Of a stretch of 60,000 nucleotides of DNA, positions 1 through 9,618 are shown one piece after another. Origin of the DNA: Symbiodinium natans (taxonomy: Eukaryota; Sar; Dinophyceae; Suessiales; Symbiodiniaceae). A program made the translations under genes and the position numbers. How positions within the stretch are numbered: position 1 is the first letter of the stretch; each line of letters opens with the position of its first letter. The stretch is from the NCBI GenBank assembly GCA_905221605.1, contig CAJNDS010000835.1, forward strand, positions 374,001 through 434,000. The letters are read 5' to 3'. The notes under the pieces are model-generated. The model had not been told where the DNA came from. It was given only the letters and a program-made list of their open reading frames with translations, and did no database searches.

Positions 1-150
1 TCCAGATGACATCGAGTGCCATCCTCCGATCCCGTGGTTCCTGGGAGCAGGTGTTGATGCTGCTAACTGGCCTGGCCACTTTTCAACTCCTGGCCACGAC
101 CGTCCTCAGCCTCTTTCCACGCCTGACACCTCATCTGGGCTTTTGTGCAG

Positions 151-276
151 CAGCGCCAGGCGAGGTGCCACGTGCTTCTAGCGATCCCGACCTACGTGAC
201 ATCATCGAAGCTGCCCAGATTCAACAAGAGTCCCCTACCCATGCGGGGGTTCTGGCCCAATTCTTGGCAGACTAGG
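151..276 (+). CDS. possible terminal exon of an upstream gene
   Basis: After an AG at 149-150 the frame reads about 41 residues (AAPGEVPRASSDPDLRDIIE at its start) to a TAG. The composition is protein-like and the exon would end a gene lying to the left of the window. A second frame is also open through most of the segment, and a GT follows the stop immediately, so this could instead be an internal exon read in another frame. I do not recognise the product. Confidence 0.25.
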
Positions 277-624
277 TGACTAGGCCACCTCAGGAGTGCA
301 TGTTTCACCACAGGCCTACAAGGGTCCACCGAGCAGACTTGAGACCGGATTGTGCGCCTGGCATGTCCGAGTGTGAGCGACTAAACCTGAAGGCCCTCAG
401 CCGAAACCCCCCTCCGCACCCGGCGTCTGTGAGACCCGAAACCCTGAAGATCTAAAACTTGAGACCACTCAAGCCCTGAAGGCAACTCGAACCCGTGATC
501 TCCATCCAATCATCTCCTTATACCCAGAGAACAACTTCTGAAAGAACCCGTGGGCCTCCATGTTCTCAAGCCTTCAGAAGCCCGCAGCGTCCCATACCAG
601 CCCCTTGCCAAAAAAGCTCTTCAG

Positions 625-3600
625 GCGTCGAAAAAGAGCTGTCGGCCTGGTTCATGATGGAATGCCGACCTGTGGACCGGGGCCTTGACGCGGCTGTTGG
701 TTTAGTTGACCATGGTGCCCTTGACGCGGCTATTGGTTTAGGGTTTAGGGTTTGGGACTTGGGGTGTTGGGCTTAAGGTAGCGGGGGCCCGGTGTAATGT
801 GAGTTTTTTCTTTTGGGGGGGGGGGGGTCATGGTTGGCAGGTGTAGCTAGCAAGCTCTGGGTTCAGGGTATGGGGGGTTTACTGCTTTTTGGCGTTTAGA
901 ACTGTGCCCACATGCTTGGTAGTATGAGCGCTCTGCAGCCTGCTAATGCCCAGCGCGTGCGACTCATGTTCAGCATGCACGCGCCCGGGCTTAGCGGCAT
1001 CGCCATCAGTCCACGGTAATAGAGAGGGTTTTTCCCGGGGCTGCGCTCCTTTGCAGGACTCAAAGACGGCTGTGCTTGACGCCCGCCTCAGCAACCTCAG
1101 CGCCAGGTGGGAGACTGTGGCTGAGGGCTTTGACACTTTGGCGTGGCCTGATCTTTGGCAGAGGGAAGGTGCTGCCCATGGGCTGCTCCACAGCACCCGA
1201 AACTTCCAGGCTGGCAAAGCACCGCTACGACGCCAAGGGCAAGGCGGCACAGGACCGGCAGGGACAGGGAGAGAGAGAGCATCAATGAGAGGCCCTTTAA
1301 ACGTACGTAGGCTTGGGAGGCTTTTTGGGTCTTCCCCGGCTTAGAGGGTAATCCTGCTCCAAACGAAGGAGATTGTCCAGCTGGAGAAGCGAGCGCTCGC
1401 AGGGAGCCACGGGCATTGCCGGCGCTTCGAGTGTAGGGGTTTGGAGGGCCTCAGAAGGCTCTGCAAGAGCTCTGAAGACCGAAGGCTGGGCTCCGACTTC
1501 ATCAGCACGCAAAAGCGCTGCCGATGCCCCAGCTGGACTAGGATTTCGGGTCTGTTGGCTTCAGGAAGGAAGAGGGTCTCTTTCTCCTGGCAGATCATGA
1601 TCTCGTGGGTTCTTTGTGTGGGAGGCCGGTGGACATTGATGTTTGCCGAGGTCCTGCGATGACCTCTTCAAGGCAATGGCGGGGGAGAAGGAGAGTTTGG
1701 AAAAGCTGCTTGGGTGGCAGCAGGAACCCTAAACCCTAAACCCTAAACCCTAAACCCTAAACCCTAAACCCTAAACCTTAAACCCTAAACCCTAAACCCT
1801 AAACCCTAAACCCTAAACCCTAAACCCTAAACCCTAAACCCTATGAGGATGTCATCCTGCGCCTCTGTGCCTGTGATGCCCTTGAGCTGAGGTCGGACTT
1901 TGTGAGCTTCTGTGCCAACTGTGCCTTGGTAGGGTTTAGGGTTTAGGGTTTAGGGTTTAGGGTTTAGGGTTGCTTTTTTGGGGAGGGCAGCTGGCCCCAG
2001 TGTGGCATCGTTGCACCCTGAAGGTTGACCCTGACTCAACTTTTCAGGACCACCCCTTCCGTTCTGAGGAGCAGGGGGATTTCGGGGGCGGAATTTTTTG
2101 GAAACCAGACTGGGGAGTGGAGGGAAGCTGTTGCAAGGTGAAAAGGCGGATGGGGAAGCCGTCTCAGAAGAGGACTTCCGACCTCTGTGCTGGGGGGGTA
2201 GATGAAGCAGGGTTGCATATTACTGTTACTGGCAAGTGTGTACAAGGTTCCTTTTTACAATTGCTGAGTGTATATAATGGGTGTCCTTTTGGGGATACCA
2301 GAAATATAAGCCCTACATCAAATCGCAGAAAAGAAGCCCGGACCTGGTTCCCCAACCTGGATTCTGAAGGCCGCAAGGGCCCGGGGAGTCCGGTGGTTGA
2401 ACTCTTTAGAGTTACAAGGAACAAGGCCCTACAACAACTTAAGACTTGCCTTCATCTGTGCAGGATCTTTCCAGAGTCTTCGACACCCTAGCAGCAGAGG
2501 CGGAGGCCATCGAGAAGGCCCCTCGTGGTAAGTTTAGAATTTCCGGTGCCCATGTCCTGAAATCAACATCTTCCTTCTGCTAACTCCTGTGACTGTTGCT
2601 GAACCCTGAACCAACCCTAAACCAGGATAGAATGACGGCGATCATTCGCTGCTTTAAGAAGGTCGTCAAGGAGCGCTGATGTTCATGCTTGGGGACCAAC
2701 CTTGTTAAGAGCACGTGCTCGCTCATCGTCGAGTTCGGTTGGAGTTTAATGAGCAAGGTGGTTTGGAGCATGGCATGTGCGATGGCTTGTGCGTTATATT
2801 TTGGGGTTGGTGATGTGGTGGAAGGATCGCTCACAGTCTAGTCGCCGACAGCCCCGCAGTGCAGTCGCCAAGCTGAAACGAAAGCGACTTTCAGCAGCTC
2901 TCGATTTCATCCTACTTGCCCAACATGCCGCAGCACACTGGAAAGTTCTGCGGCGCTGCGACTTCACCGCAGCTCCGTGGCTGGCTTTGTGTACAGGGCT
3001 TCATCACTCACGTTCGAGTCGCCCTCACATTGCAGTCCGTCAGATGCTAAATGCTAGGGACGCCGATGTTGCTCCGGCCATCCTTGGCCAGCTGCGACGT
3101 TCATGCTCACGGGCATCTCCCATTTGTGGGCCTTTGCGCCCGGATTCGGCGCGGTATTCCTCCGAGCCTAGCTCAGGACGCGGGGACTGGTGCGAGGGCA
3201 TGATCACGGTGTCCGTGGTCACACAGCTGTCCGAACAGCCGTTGACCATGCGATGACGGATGCGGTTTGGATCCATCGGGCTCGTTTGCCCGCACGTTTT
3301 GCGCAACCGTGAAGAAATAGAATAGACATTTGAGAAAGTCGCAACCATCGGCCAGAGCCCCATGCCCGATGAGAACGTCCGTGCTACCAGTGCATTGGCC
3401 AGAACACCAATGCAGCAGCGGGCCAGGAAAAAAACGTCGGGACTTGCATTCCAAACTGTGAAAACGCTGCCCACACCAGTTCTGCACTACAAGCATGGGG
3501 CACGGCTTTCTTCAACCCTAAACTCCTAAACGTGGCTGGCAGCATGAGAAACCAGGTTGTTGGGAGTGTTCTATTTTTCCCACGAAAATCCAAAAACCCG

Positions 3601-6600
3601 AACTTTCGGGCCTGATGGAGCATGTGCATGCGGAAGCCGAGCACTGGTATAGTTGAACCCTTGCAGATCCCGAGCTGCTACCCTGCTAGTCTGCGGGTAG
3701 CAAGCAGCAAAAGAAAATCCCCAAACCCTGAACGCCCCAAAGCCCCAATGCCATCAGCTCGTTTTGGGGTACATTCCGTCCCCAAAAATCTGGGGGTCCA
3801 TCGTTTTTGGCGACTTTGGAGGCACGGAAGTCCCCAGAAGCATCAGTCGGTAGTGTGTACGGTTTCGGGTGCCAGGAGACTGTTCTCACCAGCGACAAGA
3901 GTGTCAAGGGAGATTCCATCCGGAGACTCCTCGCCGGCACCCGAGACACGGGAATGCAGTCAAGTGGATGCAAGCCTGACCCTAAGTCAGCGAAACCCTA
4001 ACACGTCCCAAAGCCACGAAAACATCGCTTTCCCATATATCTTCAAGTCAAACCCTAAACCCGAATTAAACCCCAAACCCTAAACCCTACTGTGCCTGGT
4101 CCCCTCGAAGGCCGGCGAGGTGCTCGAGATCATGAGCGCCGAGGTGGCAGATGAGGAGGCGCTGGCTTCTACAGGGTTAGTACCGCCAGTCTCCTTTTTC
4201 TGTATTCTGTATTCCTTATATCTCATGTGTTATAATATATATCATTATTCCTTATATCTCATATATTATAGTGATTCTATCTGCATATAGACATATACAT
4301 ATATGTATGTATATTATGTTATATACGGTGTTCCCAACCTCCGCTTGGCAACCTGCTTGTCACATGTACGTGTAGTTCGTCCGGTCGAAGTGTGCCTGCC
4401 GCAGCTGTCCCTCTTGTCAACCGTCCGGAGCCTTGCGGGTTTTGCGGCACAGTTTCAGGTTTCAGGGCTTCTTCGGGCCCGTAGGCAATGGAAGCCCTGC
4501 GTCCCCAGCATAGGCTCACCCCGTCTTATCCGTTTATAAAAAGTTAGAACGGGACCTTAATTATCCTACACTAATTTTGGCAGCCTGCGGCTCCACAGCG
4601 CGTCCTGAGCTGGTGATCCACCTGGGCATTCCCCAACACAGGGAGGTACGTCCCCCCTCGTGTGCCCTCAGTGATTCTGCGCTGGAAGCCCACATACCAG
4701 GATATGAATGGGCAGACGCCATGCGCGTGAGAGGGTGGGGGGTCTTAACCAGAGGCTCCTCTTCTCCTCATTTGTTCCCGAATCTCCCTCCTACCCAAAG
4801 CCCTAAACCCTGAACCTAAACTACTTCTAAAGCCTCCGCTTGACCTCAGAAACCCTTCAACCTGGGTCTTCAAAATTGAGGAAGAGGGCCAGAGAACTCG
4901 TGCGAACCCTAAACCCCAAACCGATTCGTGTTGTAGGAGCGGGGTTTCATGCGTGAGGGGTTGGTATTTGGGCGTTTCTTGATTTTTCTCCACCCTCTGA
5001 AAAAGTCCCCGCAGCGCAGTTAGATGACCCCCTGAACCCTAACCTATAGACCTTATGACTTGGGATGTTCCCCCTTATGCTAACAGCCCGTAATCCCTAA
5101 TAAGGACTGTCAACTGTTAGTACAACAATAGGCCAATAGGGATTATCGTACCCCCCTATAATAGTCCCTACTAAGGACTGTCAACTGTTAGTCCAACCCT
5201 GAGTCCAACAGACCGCCTCCTGGCGCCAGGCCGGGGTGTCGCGGGTGAGGTGCCACGCGCTCAAAGACGGTGCGGAAGGCTGGGTCACCACATCAGGCCC
5301 GCCCCTCGTGCTACTTTTTTGGGGCTTTTGGGCTGCCAGGGTTTAGGGTTTAGGGTTTAGGGTTCAGGGTTCAGGGTTTAGGGTTCAGGGTTATAATTAG
5401 GGATATAGGGCTTGGGGGGTTACCGACTTGCCTCCCTACGCCACGCTATCCACAAGGGCTTTGATGTAGCAGTGCTCGCTGCAGTTGCGTGGAGCTCCTT
5501 TGTTGGGAAAGTTGCGAGCATAGCTCAGTCCTAGAAGATCTGGGAGCGCAGCTGGTGACTGTCGCACCCTCAACCCTAACCCTGACCCCTTGCACCATTC
5601 CTCAGTTGAAAGAACGGGTTGTAGCACCCGGGCCTCTGGAGAAAAAAGGGTTTAAGAAGCCTGCTGCAAAAGGATTACATGTTGCTCCTTCTTCTTCTTC
5701 TTCTTCTTCTTGAAAGACCGTCTTCTGACAAGCAGCAAGTCAGCTTCAGAAAGGGTTAATTCCCGCCCCCGTGGGAACCGAACCCAATAAGACGCTCAAC
5801 CGTAAGGTACTCAAGCACAGTCAGATGAAGCCAAAACCCCTGCATCCTTACCCTTCCTTGGTTTCAGGACTTTTTTTGTGGGACTTATACCGACTTCGGT
5901 TCTTTGGGGTTTTTAGGATTCTAGGAGGGAAGGCCCGAAGGTTTTGATGTTTGACTTTTCTTGGCCGCGTCGGGAGGTAACAATGGTACCCCCTTCCTGC
6001 AAGATTACACCGGCGTCTACAAGGTGGTCAAGGAGCGATTGCCTCTCACCTTCTGAGTTTTGTGGCACCGTGGTGGGCGAACCCGCAACCAAAAATCTGA
6101 GGTCCAATGGTTTCACCCCCTGCTTAGGAGACGATCCTGACTGTGGCGTTTGAGCTCGACTCGTCAGGGGGCAAGGCCTTGCGAGGGGGTTTCGATGGGT
6201 GTTCAGACCTCGCCCTGCAGCGCAAGAGTCTCTGGTGGGACCTGGAAATGGGGGTTTGGGTGCTGCATGCCTTTGCCTTGTGGACCTCTCCTCAGGAAGC
6301 CCCACGCAAGCTCCGCCCGGGTGACGTCGTGGATGTGTTAATCTGGCCGAAGAAGGATAAGCGAGGGCCCTGGATGAGCCAGGCAGTCTGTGTCAGGGTT
6401 TCGCAAGGGCCGACAGAAATTGAAAGGGCTTTGTGCGCCATGGCATCGTGTCTGCAGCATACCACTCCAAACATCCAGAGAACACTCAGCTACCCAAGAG
6501 CTACTTCCCTTGTTCATGGCCCAGGCCAGGCTCTGAAAAAGTCGCCCGCAGAACTCTGAAGCCGAAAGCCGAACACTGGCCCGAAAACCCTCCCATACCA

Positions 6601-6802
6601 AGGACCGGCCTCATGCGACTGAAGTGCAACTTGGTCTCGTGAGCTGAAACTGCAAATGTTTGGGCCTTCGTTCTCCTCCAGACTGCTCCCGAAGAAAACC
6701 CTAAACTCGAAGCCCTAAAACTGAAGCCAAGGCAAGTGCCGGACAGATGGCTCCGTCGGCTGGGTGACAGCTGTGGGCAACACGGGAACCACCTTCTTGG
6801 AG
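625..6802 (+). CDS. multi-exon gene, coiled-coil region plus two GWVT modules (partial)
   Basis: Sixteen exons join in phase: 625-674, 1057-1106, 1210-1261, 1369-1430, 1651-1723, 1848-1928, 2464-2517, 2626-2670, 4111-4174, 4584-4645, 5212-5296, 5977-6032, 6128-6175, 6296-6360, 6603-6625, 6732-6802 (941 nt, about 313 residues, open at both ends). The first half is rich in charged and helical residues (KTAVLDARLSNLSAR, EIVQLEKRALA, AEAEAIEK), suggesting coiled coil. The second half holds two modules of about 80-90 residues, each opening with (F/Y)K+VVK and ending in GWVT..GN.GT.FL (GWVTTSGNNGTPFLQ and GWVTAVGNTGTTFLE). This module is familiar to me from dinoflagellate proteins but I cannot name a function; an SH3-like fold is a guess. 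Donors are a mix of GT, GC and GA, typical for dinoflagellates. The donor after 4174 (GGTTAG) and that after 1261 are irregular. Start codon and terminus were not found. Confidence 0.62.
1724..1847 (+). repeat. intron made almost entirely of CCCTAAA repeats
   Basis: The 124-bp interval runs from a GA donor after ...GGGTGGCAGCAG to a TATGAG acceptor. Positions 1726-1843 are about 17 tandem CCCTAAA units with one CCTTAAA variant. Exons on both sides are in phase 0 and read KLLGWQQ | DVILRLCACD, so this is a complete intron of telomere-type sequence. Confidence 0.75.
1929..1971 (+). repeat. TTTAGGG array starting at a 5' splice site
   Basis: The exon 1848-1928 ends ...TGTGCCTTG and the next bases are GTAGGGTTTAGGG, with about six TTTAGGG units. 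The donor GT is the last T-side of the first repeat. Orientation is opposite to the CCCTAAA array 88 bp upstream, so the two arrays flank a single exon as inverted repeats. Confidence 0.75.
2671..4110 (+). other. large intron of the GWVT-module gene, no recognised coding content
   Basis: Donor GAGCGCTG, acceptor CTCGAAG. Between about 2780 and 3490 both strands have open frames of 100-160 codons, but neither shows a recognisable domain and they overlap each other; they may be remnants of an inserted sequence. The 3' end of the intron (from about 4050) carries degenerate CCCTAAAC units. Confidence 0.4.
5058..5211 (+). mobile_element. TIR element of the GGGATGTTCC family, copy A, abutting a 3' splice site
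   Basis: It begins CTTGGGATGTTCCCCC and contains CTAACAG, AAGGACTGTCAACTGTTAG and ATAGGGATTAT blocks shared with copies at about 9928, 10825, 30578 and 44229. The right end is compound (the AAGGACTGTCAACTGTTAG block occurs twice) and runs to the acceptor ACAG at 5211 of the exon 5212-5296. It is small and has no coding capacity, like a MITE. Confidence 0.5.
5339..5392 (+). repeat. TTTAGGG/TTCAGGG array in an intron
   Basis: About eight seven-base units, several with TTCAGGG. It lies 42 bp inside the intron that starts with GC at 5297. Confidence 0.85.
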
Positions 6803-9618
6803 GACGGAAATATTGCTTCTTTGGGTTCTAGCATTTCGGGCTTGAGCGCCGGGTTCCGAGTCTGTTGGTCACCCTTGCAGTCCCCCAAGGCGTTGTGAAG
6901 TTGCAAAGGCTGGAGTATGGGCGTGTTGGGGGGGGGGGGGGCGGTGGGAACATGTGGGAACATGAGGTCGTGCACGTGGGGTCGTCAAAGAGGCAGTGTC
7001 AGTCGCCCTACAGAGGTGCCAGTGAGGTAGCTCCCCTCTGCCATGGGCCCTGGAGCAGGTGATGTGATGCTCCTCCAAGGCCACGCGGCCCGTGCAGTCC
7101 GATGACGTGATTCCTCGTGTTGGCCCCCCCTGGGTTATGACGGTTGCGAGGTCTTGGCATTCATTTGTCTAATCGTGGAAAGAATGGTGGGAAGAATAGT
7201 CAGCATGTACAGAGTTATACACGAAGAAGAACAAGAGGACGAATCATAATAATAAGAAGAATAAGAGTATTAATCATAATAATAAGAAGAATAAGAGTAT
7301 TAATCAAAAAATAAGAAGAATAAGAGTACTAATCAGAAGAATAAGAAGAATAAGAGTCTTAATCAGAAGAATAAGAAGAATTGAGCAGGCTTCGATGCTC
7401 CCGCCGCTGCCCGCCACCCTGGGGGGCCGAAACACGAGTGGCCTTTGGCCACTGGCGGCGTCCGGGACTTGGGCAGGAGAAGAGTATCAGAATGTTATAA
7501 TGTATCAGAATGTATCATAATGTATCATAATGTATCATCATGTATCATCATGTATCATAATATATCATAATGTTATACTGTGGTATTGTTTTTAGTAGTG
7601 TAAGAAGAGAACAGGATACAACAATACTACAGCGAGAACGTTACATAAGAAAACGGTTTTCCCGCGCTAGGGTACCCTAAGTTTCTTCGTTTCCATTGCC
7701 CCATGTATCCGGGGGTTTTTGAGCTGGGGTATGCTTGGTTTTGTAAAGTTTTTCTTAAAAGGGAGGACGCTAGACTCTGTCACCAGGCCAAATCAACCGA
7801 TTCAGGATGGGGTGGGGGGGCTTACCGCCTACGGCTCCTTTTGTTTGGGGGAAGCCAGGGTGCCTGGGCAGGGTGGAGGCCGCGAAGGGGGGAGGGAGGG
7901 AGTGAGGTGGGAAGGGGGCCGGGGTCGGGCTTAGATACTGGCTAGGGCGGATTAGAGGTGGAGTACCTGCTTGATGCCACGGTTCGAGGTCTGGGCGGTT
8001 TGCTTTTTGAAGGTGCCGTATATATAGGATCCTAATCTAGAGAACTACATATGTCTTAGCCGGTTAGGACGCCCTTTGCCTCCAAGAATTCTTGCAGCCC
8101 TTAAGGGTGGGCTGGGAGCGTGCCGTGTGGCAACGCGCAGCTGCAACCACAATTGAGATGCAGCCCAAATTGAGCATTCCACTTATTCCACTTGCATGTC
8201 ATACCCGAACCCCGCCTTAAACCCCCAAATGCCCCAAATGGCCCAGGAGAGTGTCGCCTTGAGGGGGCGCCGTGGGCGGACCCGCGCTGTCAATGAGCTT
8301 TGTGTCACTCAGACCCTTCGACGCCTCCTGAAGAGGCAACATGCCTACTTACCTACTTACCCAACTGAGGAATTCTTCCCTCAACCCGGAGGGACCTGGA
8401 GCCTTACACGCATGAAACGAATTCTTTAAAACTCAGCCCCGACATGAGAAGGGTTTTTTTCCATCGAAAAGGGCCCGGGAGACCCGAAACACGAAGGTTC
8501 AGCAACACTGCACCGAGCCCCACGAATCGTATAGAAAGCCCATGAGTGCCACCCGCAGGGGTTTCTTGAAAGGAGAGATGGAATGTGAGGGCAAGGCGTC
8601 AGCTACTCATCACTACAGTCGAGTAAGGGACGGCCAGTCAAGTCGCGAAGGATCGGAACGTCTTTGGCGTCTCCATTGAAGAAACGCCAAAGCTTTGAGT
8701 TGTGATAGTCGTGGCGTGCATTTATCACGTCCTAAGCTTCCTTCGGGCAATTTTGCTGAGAGGCGACTGCCCTTTGTTTTGTTGTCAGCAGGTCACTGGA
8801 GTCGACGATGCTGGCAGCGGCGTGCAGAATGCATGCCTGCAGTATGGCTAGTGAAGATGGATCGAACGATTTCCCTGCAGTTTGGCTTGCATAGTCAATC
8901 ATTATCACGTGTTGGAAGGAGTCACCCTGCCAAGCCAGCGAAATCGCTGTGGCGTCAGCGCTGCATATGTTATACCGGTGCAATTCAAGGCTTCCACAGT
9001 GCTCAAGCAGCCAAGCTTCGGCACTTTTGGAGTCGTTGACTGCAAGCGCACAAGCAACGCTGAAAGTCTGTGCCAGGCAGTTTGGCTGGGAGATTCAGGG
9101 ATCCTAGGTAGGATAAGGGGGACCCTTAAAAGGGAACCCCTTCTTTATCCTCTTCTGGCTCTCTTAAACAGAGACCTTATTCAGAGGGGCTAATATCCCC
9201 TTAATCCTATCCCCTAAGGGAACGACCTGTTTGAGGAGGATTAAAGGCAGTGGGGAACAGGCTCCAGGCTGGGGGACTTTCCGAGGTTTCTTTCAGAGGG
9301 GCATAGCGAGCCATGTCATGCCGTACCGGTGTCATGCGGATGGTATCTCGGCGCCAACCTCCTGCCCGGTGCTAGTATGCTTTAGGACCACTAGGAGGAC
9401 AACGAGCATTGGCAAGAGACAGACCAGGCCTCACGTCATGTTCAGCCCTGAACCCCTAAGCAAAAAGCAAAACCCGAAAGCCCCAAACCACAAAGCCCGA
9501 AAGCCCCAAGACCTACAAGCCCTACAAAGCCCTACAATTTACAAGCCCTATAAGGCAAGTAAGCCCTACCAGCCCCTACCCTCCCCCCCCACCCCCAACA
9601 CCCTCGACGCGCGAGCAC
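6803..9618. other. spacer between the first two genes
   Basis: Contents seen: a poly-G run at 6929-6941; an AT-rich stretch 7200-7385 of AATAAGAAGAATAAGAGT-type repeats; a TGTATCATAA repeat at about 7495-7575; a hairpin at 8663-8693 and another at about 9107-9147. Several open frames occur on both strands (for example 8196-8429 and 8695-9193 on +) but none shows a domain or convincing exon boundaries. The 3' end of the upstream gene may lie here; I could not place further exons in phase after 6802. Confidence 0.4.
9107..9147. repeat. hairpin-forming palindrome
   Basis: GGATAAGGGGACCCTTAA is followed almost at once by its near complement AAGGGAACCCCTTCTTTATCC, giving a stem of about 17 bp. 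A further degenerate copy of the same words follows to about 9220. It is probably a short foldback element. Confidence 0.5.

Noticed and set aside
1726-1843. A chromosome end
   Set aside because: The array is internal, short and flanked by in-phase exons, and other arrays occur in both orientations throughout.
2777-3474. Overlapping + and - frames of 159 and 144 codons
   Set aside because: Neither has a recognisable motif and both fall in a predicted intron; they are left as unexplained sequence.
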